64,000 nt of DNA from Castellaniella daejeonensis. Lineage in GTDB: Bacteria > Pseudomonadota > Gammaproteobacteria > Burkholderiales > Burkholderiaceae_B. The stretch is taken from the NCBI RefSeq assembly GCF_039523555.1, contig NZ_BAAAFN010000004.1, forward strand, positions 1-64,000, given 5' to 3'. This document shows positions 14,251 to 25,163 of the stretch, piece after piece. Below the pieces are notes generated by a model, which was given only the letters and a program-made list of their open reading frames with translations, was not told where the DNA came from and ran no database searches. The first letter of the stretch is position 1; the number at the start of each line of letters is the position of its first letter. A program made the position numbers and the translations under genes.

Positions 14251-17033
14251 TCATGTTAGACATCATGGCCTGGCTGGATGAGCGGGTCGATCGCCGCGCG
14301 GATCTCTGCCTGGACTCGCGCCAGCTGCAGCCGGGCGATGTGTTCTTCGCCTGCCCCGGGATCGCCGCGGACGGCCGCGCCTACATGGATGCGGCCGTGG
14401 CGGCCGGTGCGGCGGCCATTATCCGGGAAGCGGGCGGCGGGCATGCCTCGCCGGCTGCCGTGCCGGTCCTGGAGGTCGAAGGGCTGGCCGCGCTGCTGGG
14501 CGATCTTGCCCACCTGTGGTACGGCCGGCCGTCGGATGCCCTGACCGTGATCGCCGTCACCGGCACCAACGGCAAGACGTCGACCACCCAGTGGATCGCC
14601 GCTGCGCTGAATTCCGAAGGCATGCCTTGCGGCACCATCGGGACGCTGGGCGTGACGCTGGCCGACGGCAGCAACCTGGGCGGCGTGCTGACCACGCCGG
14701 ATGTGCTGACGCTGCATCGCAGCCTGGCCGCCATCGCGCGCGCGGGGGGCGTGGCGGCCGCCATCGAGGCTTCCTCGATCGGAATCGAGCAGGGGCGCCT
14801 GGACGGGGTCAGCATCCAGGTCGCGGGCTTCACCAACCTGACCCGCGATCATCTCGATTACCACGGCACGGAAGCGCGCTACAAGCAGGCGAAGTTCGCC
14901 CTGTTCGCCAGGCCGGGCCTGCGCGGCGCGGTCATCAACGCCGATGATGCGGCGGGGCGGGAACTGCTGGAAGGAGACGTGCCTTCCGGGCACCGGGTGA
15001 GCTACAGCCTGCGGCGCGAGAGCGCGGCCGGTTTCCGGGCCGAGGACATCCAGCACGGCGCCACCGGCCTGGTCTTCAACCTGGTCGCGCCCGACGGCAG
15101 CGCCCAGATCCTGACCCACCTGGTCGGGGAGCACAATATTTCCAACCTGCTGCTGGTTGCCGGCGTGTTGCGCGAACTGGGCTGGGGCCTGAGCCGCATC
15201 GCCCGCGCCCTGGCCGTGCTGCATCCGGTGCCGGGCCGCCTGCAGGTGGTATCGGCAGTCGGCGGTGCCGTCTCGGCCCGCCCGCTGCCGCTGGTCGTGG
15301 TGGATTACGCGCATACGCCGGACGCTCTGGAACGGGCGCTGACGGCACTGCGGCCGCTGGCCGAGGATCGCGGCGGCCGCCTGCGCTGCGTGTTCGGCTG
15401 CGGCGGCGATCGGGATGCGGGCAAGCGGCCCCTGATGGGCGCCGCGGTGGCCCGGCTGGCCGACGATGTCCTGGTCACCACCGACAATCCGCGCACCGAG
15501 CCGCCCGAGGCAATCATCGAGCAGATCGTGGCGGGGATGCCGGGCCGCCCGGAGATCCGGGTCGACCGCGCCGATGCCATCCTGGAAAGCATCTGGACTG
15601 CGGATGAGCGCGACGTGGTGCTGCTGGCGGGCAAGGGCCACGAGACCTACCAGGAAGTCCATCACGTGCGCAGCCCCTTCGACGACCGGGAGTGGGCGCG
15701 CTTTGCCCTGACCTGGCGGCAGGGCACGGAACTGTCGACCGATACCCGCAGCCTGCCGCCGGGCGCCCTGTTCCTGGCGCTCGAAGGCGAACGTTTCGAC
15801 GGCCACGATTACCTGGATGCGGCCGCTCGGGGCGGCGCACGCGCGGCGGTCGTCGCCCATGCGGTTCCAGGCGCGGGCCTGCCCCAGATCGTGCTGGGCG
15901 ATACCCGCCTGGCGCTGCAGCGCGCGGCCACGGCCTGGCGGCGCCAGTTCCGCGTGCCCGTCATCGCGGTGACCGGCAGCAATGGCAAGACCACGACCAA
16001 GGAAATGATCGCCTCGATCCTGGCCGCCTGGCACGGCGAGGACAGCCGCCTGGCGACCCGCGGCAATTTCAACAATGACATCGGCCTGCCGCTGACGGTG
16101 CTGCGCCTGCGCCCGGCGCATCGCGCCGCCGTGCTCGAACTGGGCATGAACCACCCCGGCGAAATTCCGGTGCTGGCCGCCATCGCCCAGCCCACGGTGG
16201 CCCTGGTGAACAACGCGCAGCGCGAACACCAGGAATTCATGAACACGATCGAGGCTGTGGCACGCGAGAACGGCGCCGTGCTGCAGGCGCTGCCCGCCGA
16301 TGGCGTGGCGGTGTTCCCGATCGACGAGGACTACACCGGGCTCTGGCGGGAACTGGCCGGTGACCGGACGGTCCGGTGCTTCGGCTTTGCCGACGCGGCC
16401 GACGTGTACGCCTCGCAGATCCGTGCCGGGACGGCGCAGACGGAATTCCGCCTGCACCTGGGCACCGAGACGCTGCCCGTCGTGCTGCATGCGCCGGGAC
16501 GCCACAATCTGCGCAATGCCCTGGCCGCCGCCGCCTGCGCCTGGGCCGCGGGCGCGCCTTCGGCTGCCATTGCCGCCGGGCTGGCGGCCTTCGCCCCGGT
16601 GGGCGGCCGGATGCAGCCGAGGCCCCTGGCGGACGGCTTCCAGCTGATCGACGACAGCTACAACGCCAATCCGGATTCCGTGCGCGCGGCCATCGACGTG
16701 CTGGCCGGCCTGGATGGCCGGCGCATCCTGGTGCTGGGCGACATGGCGGAAGTCGGCGATCAGGGGCCCGCCATGCATGCCGAGGTCGGCGCCTATGCCC
16801 GCCAGTGCGGCGTGGATGCGCTGCTGACGCTCGGCACCGCTGCCCGGGGCGCCGCGCAGGCTTTCGGTCCGCAGGCCCGGGCCTGCGACTCGTTCGAAGA
16901 GTTGCTGCCGCATCTGCTGGCGGCGCGGCCGGGCCACATCCTGGTCAAGGGTTCGCGCAGCATGCGCATGGAGCGTGTGGTCCAGGCGCTCGACGCGGAC
17001 GCGGCCGCGCAGGGGGGCGATCATGCTGCTTGA
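14247..17033 (+). CDS. murEF: fused MurE-MurF ligase
   Basis: One uninterrupted 928-residue chain carrying two successive cytoplasmic ligases of lipid II synthesis. Residues 1-491 are MurE, which adds meso-diaminopimelate to UDP-MurNAc-Ala-Glu: P-loop GTNGKTSTT (106-114), the carbamoyl-lysine motif YKQAKFALF (212-220) and DNPR (413-416), the signature of DAP rather than lysine specificity. Residues 493-928 are MurF, which adds D-Ala-D-Ala: STDTRSLPPG (497-506), P-loop GSNGKTTTK (577-585) and DDSYNANPDS (802-811). MurF lacks the first 20-odd residues of stand-alone enzymes; its first strand joins directly to the MurE tail. Similar fusions are known in Bordetella. It overlaps ftsI and mraY. Confidence 0.96.
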   Translation: MIMLDIMAWLDERVDRRADLCLDSRQLQPGDVFFACPGIAADGRAYMDAAVAAGAAAIIREAGGGHASPAAVPVLEVEGLAALLGDLAHLWYGRPSDALTVIAVTGTNGKTSTTQWIAAALNSEGMPCGTIGTLGVTLADGSNLGGVLTTPDVLTLHRSLAAIARAGGVAAAIEASSIGIEQGRLDGVSIQVAGFTNLTRDHLDYHGTEARYKQAKFALFARPGLRGAVINADDAAGRELLEGDVPSGHRVSYSLRRESAAGFRAEDIQHGATGLVFNLVAPDGSAQILTHLVGEHNISNLLLVAGVLRELGWGLSRIARALAVLHPVPGRLQVVSAVGGAVSARPLPLVVVDYAHTPDALERALTALRPLAEDRGGRLRCVFGCGGDRDAGKRPLMGAAVARLADDVLVTTDNPRTEPPEAIIEQIVAGMPGRPEIRVDRADAILESIWTADERDVVLLAGKGHETYQEVHHVRSPFDDREWARFALTWRQGTELSTDTRSLPPGALFLALEGERFDGHDYLDAAARGGARAAVVAHAVPGAGLPQIVLGDTRLALQRAATAWRRQFRVPVIAVTGSNGKTTTKEMIASILAAWHGEDSRLATRGNFNNDIGLPLTVLRLRPAHRAAVLELGMNHPGEIPVLAAIAQPTVALVNNAQREHQEFMNTIEAVARENGAVLQALPADGVAVFPIDEDYTGLWRELAGDRTVRCFGFADAADVYASQIRAGTAQTEFRLHLGTETLPVVLHAPGRHNLRNALAAAACAWAAGAPSAAIAAGLAAFAPVGGRMQPRPLADGFQLIDDSYNANPDSVRAAIDVLAGLDGRRILVLGDMAEVGDQGPAMHAEVGAYARQCGVDALLTLGTAARGAAQAFGPQARACDSFEELLPHLLAARPGHILVKGSRSMRMERVVQALDADAAAQGGDHAA

Positions 17034-18195
17034 ACTGGCGCGCTGGCTGTCCGACGAACACTTCCGCGCCTTCGGCGTGGTGGAATACATCACGTTCCGG
17101 GCGCTGCTGGCCTGTGCAACGGCGCTGGCCATCGGCCTGCTGGCCGGCCCCTGGCTGATCCGCCGCCTGACGGCGCTGAAGATCGGCCAGGCGGTGCGCA
17201 GCTATGGCCCGCAGACGCATCTGCAGAAGAACGGCACCCCCACCATGGGCGGCGCGCTGATCCTGATCGGCATCGGCATCAGCACGCTGCTGTGGGCGGA
17301 CTGGACCAACCGTTTCGTCTGGGTGGTGCTGCTGGTCACTTTCGGTTTCGGCTGGATCGGCTGGGCCGACGATTACCGCAAGGTCGTGCATCACGACCCC
17401 GAAGGCATGCCGGCGCGGCAGAAATTTTTCTGGCAGGCGCTGATCGGCGCCGTGGCCGCCGTGTATCTCAGCTTTGCCGTGTCGGTCCCGGCCAATACTG
17501 AAATCTGGCCGCTGTTCCGGGAATGGGTCCTGAGCGGCTTTTCCATGCCGCTGCCCGCGCGCGCCGACCTGATCGTGCCGTTCTTCAAGACCGTCAGCTA
17601 TCCGCTGGGCGTGTTCGGCTTCGTCGCGCTGACCTGGCTGGTGATCGTGGGCACCAGCAATGCCGTGAACCTGACCGACGGCCTGGACGGGCTGGCCATC
17701 ATGCCCACGGTGATGATCGGGACGGCCCTGGGCATCTTCGCCTACGTGGTCGGCCGCGTCGATTATTCCAAGTACCTGCTGTTTCCCTACATCCCGGGCG
17801 CGTCCGAACTGATGGTGCTGTGCGCCGCCATCGCGGGCGCCGGCCTGGCTTTCCTCTGGTTCAACACCTATCCCGCCCAGGTCTTCATGGGCGATGTCGG
17901 TGCACTGGCGCTGGGCGGCGCGCTGGGCACGATCGCCGTCATCGTGCGCCAGGAGATCGTGCTGTTCATCATGGGCGGGGTGTTCGTGGTCGAGACCCTC
18001 TCGGTCATGCTGCAGGTCACCTGGTTCAAGTACACCAAGAAACGCTACGGGGAGGGACGCCGGATCTTCCGCATGGCCCCGCTGCATCACCATTTCGAGG
18101 TGAGCGGCTGGAAGGAAACCCAGGTGGTGGTCCGCTTCTGGATCATCACCATGATGCTAGTCCTGATCGGCCTGGCGAGCCTGAAACTGCGATGA
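17023..18195 (+). CDS. mraY: phospho-N-acetylmuramoyl-pentapeptide-transferase
   Basis: Integral membrane enzyme that moves phospho-MurNAc-pentapeptide from UDP to undecaprenyl phosphate, making lipid I. About ten membrane helices. Catalytic landmarks: GTPTMGGALI, the aspartate pair in WADDYRK, NLTDGLDGLAI, FMGDVGALALGG and the histidine motif FRMAPLHHHFE. The 390-residue length includes a periplasmic or loop extension near 150-185 compared with the 360 of E. coli. The ATG at 17023 lies within the end of murEF, preceded by AGGGGGG. Confidence 0.96.
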   Translation: MLLELARWLSDEHFRAFGVVEYITFRALLACATALAIGLLAGPWLIRRLTALKIGQAVRSYGPQTHLQKNGTPTMGGALILIGIGISTLLWADWTNRFVWVVLLVTFGFGWIGWADDYRKVVHHDPEGMPARQKFFWQALIGAVAAVYLSFAVSVPANTEIWPLFREWVLSGFSMPLPARADLIVPFFKTVSYPLGVFGFVALTWLVIVGTSNAVNLTDGLDGLAIMPTVMIGTALGIFAYVVGRVDYSKYLLFPYIPGASELMVLCAAIAGAGLAFLWFNTYPAQVFMGDVGALALGGALGTIAVIVRQEIVLFIMGGVFVVETLSVMLQVTWFKYTKKRYGEGRRIFRMAPLHHHFEVSGWKETQVVVRFWIITMMLVLIGLASLKLR

Positions 18196-19730
18196 CGAAC
18201 GCCTGCGAGTTCCCCTCCATTCGCCGCGACGGCCTGACCCTGATCCTGGGGTTGGGGGAAACGGGCGTCGCGGCCGCACGCTGGTGCGCCGCGCACGGCG
18301 CCCGCCTGCGGGTCCTGGACACGCGCGGGCAGCCGGCCGGGCTGGATGAACTGAAGGCCGGCGGCATCGATGCCGACCTGCGCCTCGGAAGCCAGGCGCT
18401 GACGGCCGAGGCGCTCGACGGGGTCCATACGCTGGTGCTCAGCCCGGGCCTGAACCCCCGCGAGGCGCCTGTGTCCGACCTGCTGGCGGCGGCTCGCGAA
18501 CGGGGTATCGAGGTCCTGGGTGAAATCGAACTGTTCGCCCGCGCACTGGCCGACCTGCGCGCGCAGGATTACGCGCCGGCCGTGCTGGCGGTCACGGGTA
18601 CCAATGGCAAGACCACCGTCACGTCGCTCACGCGCCACCTGGCCGAGGCGAGCGGACGCCGCGTGCGGGCAGCCGGCAACATCGGGCCGGCGGCGCTCGC
18701 CAGCCTGATGGACGCCCTGGAGCGCGACGATCTGCCCGAGGTCTGGGTGCTGGAACTGTCCAGCTTCCAGCTGGAAGCCACCGCCACCCTGGCGCCGGAT
18801 GCGGCCACGGTGCTCAACGTGACGCAGGATCACCTGGACTGGCACGGTTCGATGCAGGCCTACGCGGCGGCCAAGGCACGCTTGCTGGAAATGGCGCGGA
18901 TCGCCGTCGTCAACCGCGACGATCCGCTGGTTCGCGGCATGGTGCCCGACCTGGCAGGCGAACGGGTGCGCAGCTTCGGGACCGATGCGCCCGCCCTGGC
19001 GGGGGATCTGGGCCTGCTTTCGCAGCAGGGGCTGGCCTGGCTGGCCGCCGCGCCCGAGGTCGAAGCCGATCCCGCAGCCGCGGCGCCGGCGCGCCGCCGC
19101 CGCGCGGTGCGCGACGAGGCCCCCGCCCGGCGGCCCGATGCGTCCGCCCAGGCGCTGATGCCGGCCGATGCGTTGCGGATCCAGGGAACCCACAATGCGC
19201 TCAACGCACTGGCGGCGCTGGCCCTGGGCCGCGCCATCGGCCTGGATTGGGCGCCGATGCTGCATGCGCTGAGGGCCTACCGGGGCGAGGCGCATCGCAC
19301 CGAATTCGTGCGTGCGATCGCGGGGGTCGATTTCATCGACGACAGCAAGGGCACCAATGTGGGCGCCACGCTGGCCGCCCTGAAGGGGCTGGGCCGCCCG
19401 GTGGTGCTGATCGCAGGCGGCCTGGGCAAGGGGCAGGATTTCACGCCCCTGGCGCCGGCCGTGCGCGCCCATGCGCGCGCCGTGCTGCTGATCGGCCAGG
19501 ACGGGCCGCTGATCGGCCGCGCACTGGCGGATTGCGGCGTGCCGCTGCAATCGTGCGGCTCGCTGGAGGATGCCGTGGCCCGCGGCCTGGAACTGGCGCA
19601 GCCGGGCGATGCCGTGCTGTTGTCGCCAGCCTGCGCCAGCATGGACATGTTCCGCAACTATGCCCACCGCAGTGCCTGCTTCATCGAGGCCGTGCGGGAA
19701 CTGGCGGCCGAACGGGGGGAGATCGTCTGA
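18192..19730 (+). CDS. murD: UDP-N-acetylmuramoyl-L-alanine--D-glutamate ligase
   Basis: Cytoplasmic ligase adding D-glutamate to UDP-MurNAc-L-Ala. Domains: an N-terminal Rossmann-like UDP-binding part (GLGETGVAAARWC), a central ATPase with P-loop TGTNGKTT (about 135-142) and QDHLDWHGS, and a C-terminal domain with DDSKGTN and LSPACASMDMFRNY. At 512 residues it is longer than E. coli MurD (438). Most of the excess is an Ala/Arg/Pro-rich stretch at about 286-322, at the boundary of central and C-terminal domains. Start and stop overlap mraY (ATGA) and ftsW (TGATG). Confidence 0.95.
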   Translation: MTNACEFPSIRRDGLTLILGLGETGVAAARWCAAHGARLRVLDTRGQPAGLDELKAGGIDADLRLGSQALTAEALDGVHTLVLSPGLNPREAPVSDLLAAARERGIEVLGEIELFARALADLRAQDYAPAVLAVTGTNGKTTVTSLTRHLAEASGRRVRAAGNIGPAALASLMDALERDDLPEVWVLELSSFQLEATATLAPDAATVLNVTQDHLDWHGSMQAYAAAKARLLEMARIAVVNRDDPLVRGMVPDLAGERVRSFGTDAPALAGDLGLLSQQGLAWLAAAPEVEADPAAAAPARRRRAVRDEAPARRPDASAQALMPADALRIQGTHNALNALAALALGRAIGLDWAPMLHALRAYRGEAHRTEFVRAIAGVDFIDDSKGTNVGATLAALKGLGRPVVLIAGGLGKGQDFTPLAPAVRAHARAVLLIGQDGPLIGRALADCGVPLQSCGSLEDAVARGLELAQPGDAVLLSPACASMDMFRNYAHRSACFIEAVRELAAERGEIV

Positions 19731-20935
19731 TGCGCGTATTGAGCACCCTGAGCGGCGGCGTGAATGCGGTGCGTCCGGGACGCACCGCCATGCCCAGCGT
19801 GGATGTGGGCCTGATCGTGGCGGTCAGCGCTCTGGTCCTGTTCGGCCTGCTCATGGTGTATTCGGCCTCGATCGCCCTGGCCGACGGGCCGCGCTACGAA
19901 AGCTACGGCCGCTTCTATTTCGTCGGCCGCCACGCCGCCTTCATCGTCATCGGCCTGCTGGCGGCCCTGTTCACCGCCAGCATTCCGATGCGGATCTGGC
20001 AGAAGGCCTCGGTGCCGCTGTTCATCCTGGCGCTGGCGCTGCTGATGGTGGTGCTGGTGCCCGGCATCGGCCGCGAGGTCAATGGCGCCCGGCGCTGGCT
20101 GCCCCTGGGGCCGGTGAATTTCCAGCCGTCGGAACTGATGAAGGCCGCCATCCTGCTGTACGCGGCCGATTACGTGGTGCGCAAGCAGGCCCACCTGCAG
20201 GGCTTCGTGCGCGGCTTCGTGCGCGGCTTCACGCCCATGGCGCTGGCGCTGATGCTGGTCGGGGTGCTGCTGCTGCTGGAGCCCGACCTGGGCGCCTTCA
20301 TCGTCATCGGCGCCATTGCCGTCGGCATCCTCTTCATCGGCGGGATCAACCTCAAGCTGTTCACGCTGCTGCTGAGCGGGGTGATGTCCAGCTTCCTGAT
20401 GCTGATCTGGCTGTCGCCCTGGCGCCGCGAGCGCCTTTTCGTCTACCTGGATCCCTGGAACCCGGAAAACGCCTACGGCAGCGCCTACCAGCTGTCCCAT
20501 TCCCTGATCGCCCTGGGACGGGGCGAATGGTTCGGCGTCGGCCTGGGGGCCAGCATCGAGAAGCTGCACTACCTGCCCGAAGCGCATACCGACTTCATCG
20601 TTGCCGTCATCGGCGAGGAACTCGGCCTGGTCGGCGTGCTGTGCCTGATCGCCACGTTCATCTTCGTCGTGCTGCGCGGTTTCGACATCGCCCGCCAGGC
20701 CATGGTGCTGGAGCGGGTCTTCGACGGCCTGGTCGCCCAGGGCGTGGCCCTGTGGATGGGGGTGCAGGCCTTCATCAACGTCGGCGTCTGCCTGGGGCTG
20801 CTGCCCACCAAGGGCCTGACCCTGCCGCTGGTCAGCTACGGTGGTTCGGGCATCGTCATGAACCTGGCCGCCATCGCGCTGCTGCTGCGGGTGGATTATG
20901 AAACCCGTTGCATGATGCGGGGGAAACGGCGATGA
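19730..20935 (+). CDS. ftsW: septal peptidoglycan polymerase FtsW
   Basis: SEDS-family glycosyltransferase that polymerises lipid II at the division site together with FtsI. About ten membrane helices in 401 residues. SEDS markers: VYSASIALA in the first helix, PGIGREVNGARRWLPLGPVNFQPSELMK, the catalytic-region HTDFIVAVIGEELGLVG, and the end GLTLPLVSYGGSGIVMN. A cytoplasmic N-terminus of about 22 residues precedes helix 1. The ATG at 19730 shares its A with the murD stop. Confidence 0.96.
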   Translation: MRVLSTLSGGVNAVRPGRTAMPSVDVGLIVAVSALVLFGLLMVYSASIALADGPRYESYGRFYFVGRHAAFIVIGLLAALFTASIPMRIWQKASVPLFILALALLMVVLVPGIGREVNGARRWLPLGPVNFQPSELMKAAILLYAADYVVRKQAHLQGFVRGFVRGFTPMALALMLVGVLLLLEPDLGAFIVIGAIAVGILFIGGINLKLFTLLLSGVMSSFLMLIWLSPWRRERLFVYLDPWNPENAYGSAYQLSHSLIALGRGEWFGVGLGASIEKLHYLPEAHTDFIVAVIGEELGLVGVLCLIATFIFVVLRGFDIARQAMVLERVFDGLVAQGVALWMGVQAFINVGVCLGLLPTKGLTLPLVSYGGSGIVMNLAAIALLLRVDYETRCMMRGKRR

Positions 20936-22001
20936 ACACGCGCACGATCCTCATCATGGCGGGCGGCACGGGCGGGCACATCATGCCGGGCCTGGCCGTG
21001 GCCGAAGTCCTGCGCGCCGCCGGCTGGCAAGTGCTGTGGCTGGGCGATCCCGATCGCATGGAGGGCCGCCTGGTGCCGGCGCGCGGCATCGAACTGCTGT
21101 CGCTGCGTTTCGGCGGGGTGCGCGGCAAGGGGCTTCCGGCCCTGCTGAAGCTGCCGTTCTCTCTGGGCGCCGCCTGCCTGCGCGCGCGCCGGCTGCTGCG
21201 CGCGCGCCGTCCCGACGTCGTGCTGGGGATGGGCGGTTATGCGGCCTTCCCGGGCGGGCTGATGGCGCGTCTGGCCGGCATTCCCCTGGTCGTGCACGAG
21301 CAGAATGCCGTGGCCGGCACCGCCAACCGCATCCTGGCCCGCTTTGCCAGCCGGGTGCTCTGCGGTTTTCCGGGGGCGCTGTCCGACGCCCTGATGGTGG
21401 GCAACCCGGTGCGCGCCGCATTGGAATCGGTCGCTCCCGCGGGCGAGCGCTACGCCGGCCGCCAGGGCCCCCTGCGCCTGCTGGTGGTGGGTGGCAGCCT
21501 GGGAGCGGCCCGCCTGAACGAACTGGTGCCCGAGGCCCTGGCGCTGCTGCCGGCGCAATCCCGGCCGCAGGTGCGCCACCAGGCGGGCGAGCGCCACGCC
21601 GAAGGGGTGCGCCGGAATTACGAGCGCCTGGGCGTGGAAGGCGAGGTCTCCGCCTTCATCGACGACATGGCCGAGGCCCTGGGCTGGGCCGACCTGGTGG
21701 TGTGCCGGGCCGGGGCGATGACCGTGGCCGAAGTCGCGGCCGTGGGGGTGGCGGCCCTGTTCATCCCGCTGCCGCATGCCATCGACGACCACCAGACCGC
21801 CAACGCCCGCTATCTGTCGGAGTGCGGGGGAGGATGGATGATGCGCCAGGCGGACCTGGACGCGGCAGGACTGTCGGCCTGGCTGGCCGCCCGTCAGCGT
21901 CCCGAACTCGCCGCCGTGGCCGCCCACGCCCGCGAACATGCAAGTCTGAACGCCGCGCAGCTGATTGCCGATGCCTGCGTCCATAGCCTGGAGGAATCGG
22001 C

Positions 22002-22005
<4 letters not shown>
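20932..22005 (+). CDS. murG: UDP-GlcNAc:lipid I N-acetylglucosaminyltransferase
   Basis: Peripheral membrane GT28 enzyme that converts lipid I to lipid II. The N-terminal acceptor domain begins ILIMAGGTGGHIMPGLAVA with the glycine loop, followed by GMGGYAAFPGG and VVHEQNAVAGTANR; the C-terminal UDP-GlcNAc domain has VVGGSLGAARLNE, CRAGAMTVAEVAA and PLPHAIDDHQTANA. The 357-residue length is typical. The ATG at 20932 overlaps the ftsW stop; an in-frame start eight codons earlier is less likely. murC follows with a four-base overlap. Confidence 0.96.
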
Positions 22006-23404
<1,399 letters not shown>

Positions 23405-23408
<4 letters not shown>

Positions 23409-24346
23409 GCCAGTCATTCGGTCGCGTGGGCGTGCTGTACGGCGGCAGTTCGGCCGAACGGGAAGTCTCGCTGATGTCGGGCGCCGGCGTTTGCGCGGCG
23501 CTGCGCGAAGAAGGCATCGATGCGCATTTGTTCGACACCGGCGAGCGCAGCCTGGCGGACCTGGCCGCGGCGGGCTTCGACCGTGTCTTCATCGCCCTGC
23601 ACGGACGCTACGGCGAGGACGGCACGCTGCAGGGCGCGCTGGAACTGCTGCGGATTCCCTACACCGGCAGCGGTCCGCTCGCCTCCTGCCTGGCCATGGA
23701 CAAGATCGCCACCAAGCGGCTCTGGCTGCAGCACGGGCTGCCCACGCCGCGATTCGCGGAACTGGAATGCGATGCGGACCCGTCGGCGCTGGCCGAGACG
23801 CTGGGCCTGCCGTTGATCGTCAAGCCGCCGCATGAGGGCTCGACGCTGGGACTGACGCGGGTCGAGTCGGCCGAACAGCTGCGCGATGCGCAGGCGCTGG
23901 CCTGCCGTTTCGACGACCTGGCCCTGGCCGAGCAGTTCATCCGGGGGCGCGAACTGACCGTTCCCGTGCTGGGCTCCGGTGCCGGCGCCCGGGCGCTGCC
24001 GGTCATCGAGATCATCGCGCCCCAGGGCAACTACGACTACGAGCACAAGTACGTGTCCAACGACACCCGCTACGAGTGCCCGGCCCGCCTGCCGGACGAC
24101 CTGGCGCGGCACATCCAGGATGTGGTGGTGCGAGCCTACCGGGTGCTGGGTTGCGAAGGCTGGGGACGGGCCGATGTGATGCTCGACGAACAGAACCGGC
24201 CCTGGCTGCTGGAAATGAACACCTCGCCGGGCATGACGAGCCATTCGCTCGTGCCCATGGGCGCACGGGCTGCCGGCATGAGCTATGGCCGGCTGTGCGT
24301 GGAAATCCTGTCCACGGCGCGCTGCAAGCTGCGCCAGGCGGCCTGA
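23405..24346 (+). CDS. ddl: D-alanine--D-alanine ligase
   Basis: ATP-grasp enzyme making the D-Ala-D-Ala dipeptide used by the MurF half of MurEF. VLYGGSSAEREVSLMSG is the N-terminal signature, HGRYGEDGTLQGALELLRIPYTGSG holds the substrate loop, and the ATP-grasp body ends with GRADVMLDEQNRPWLLEMNTSPGMTSHS, carrying the metal-binding Glu and Asn. The 313-residue length matches DdlB. The start overlaps the murC stop by four bases. Confidence 0.95.
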
Positions 24347-24359
24347 GGGGGAGACGGAC

Positions 24360-25163
24360 GTGTTCGCCGAAGCCCGACTGACCAACCTGATCGCCAATCT
24401 GCTGGCTTTGCTGGCAGTGCTGGCGATCGTGGTCGGGGCGGTGGTCTGGACCATCCGGCGGCCCTATTTCTCGATTGCCCGGATCGAACTGGCGCCGATG
24501 GCCGGCTCGACCCTGCAGTACGTCACTCCGTTGAGCCTCCAGACTGCGCTGGCGGGCCAGGTGCGGGGCAATTTCTTCCTGATGGACCTCGACGCGGCCC
24601 GGCGCCGCATCGAATCCGCGCCCTGGGTGCGGCATGCCATCGTGCGGCGGGTGTGGCCCGCCACGCTGCACGTGCGCGTCGAAGAGCAACAGCCGCTGGC
24701 CTTCTGGAACGAGAACCAGATGATCAATACCTGGGGCGAGGCATTCACGGCCAACCAGGGCGAACTGCCCGACGGGCTGGACCTGCCGCAGTTGAACGGC
24801 CCGGCGAATTCGGAGCGGCTGGTGGTGCAGCGCTATGCCGAGATCGCCCGCTGGTTCGCGCCGCTCGGCCTGAGCGTGCGCGAGGCCACGCTCACCCCCC
24901 GCTACGCCTGGGAAGTGACGCTGTCCGACAACGTGCACCTGACGCTGGGCCGGGATCCGGCCGCCGACGTCGCCGACCCCCATGGGCGCTCCGGCGCCCT
25001 GCCGTTCGCCGCCCGCATCGAACGCTTCGTCCAGGCCTGGCCGGAACTGACCCGGCGCCTGAGCGGCCGCATGATCGCCAGTGCCGATCTGCGCTATCCG
25101 AACGGATTCGCGATCACGCTGGCCCCCGAAACCTCCGCATCCTCCCAATCGACCAGACCATGA
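24360..25163 (+). CDS. ftsQ: cell division protein FtsQ
   Basis: Bitopic divisome scaffold that gathers FtsB and FtsL. A short cytoplasmic N-terminus and one membrane segment (about 10-33) are followed by a POTRA domain (about 42-112, ending in RRVWPATLHVRVEEQQPLAFW) and the beta domain. Length 267. The start is GTG at 24360, with GAGGGGGAGAC just upstream and only 13 bases after the ddl stop; the frame runs further back without a good start. The stop overlaps the ftsA ATG by four bases. Confidence 0.94.
   Translation: MFAEARLTNLIANLLALLAVLAIVVGAVVWTIRRPYFSIARIELAPMAGSTLQYVTPLSLQTALAGQVRGNFFLMDLDAARRRIESAPWVRHAIVRRVWPATLHVRVEEQQPLAFWNENQMINTWGEAFTANQGELPDGLDLPQLNGPANSERLVVQRYAEIARWFAPLGLSVREATLTPRYAWEVTLSDNVHLTLGRDPAADVADPHGRSGALPFAARIERFVQAWPELTRRLSGRMIASADLRYPNGFAITLAPETSASSQSTRP

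Noticed and set aside
14256..17132. A very long open frame on the minus strand (over 950 codons) opposite murEF
   Set aside because: It is antisense to a gene with complete catalytic motifs, has no recognisable domain and shows the His/Gln/Arg/Gly-rich composition of antisense frames in GC-rich coding DNA.
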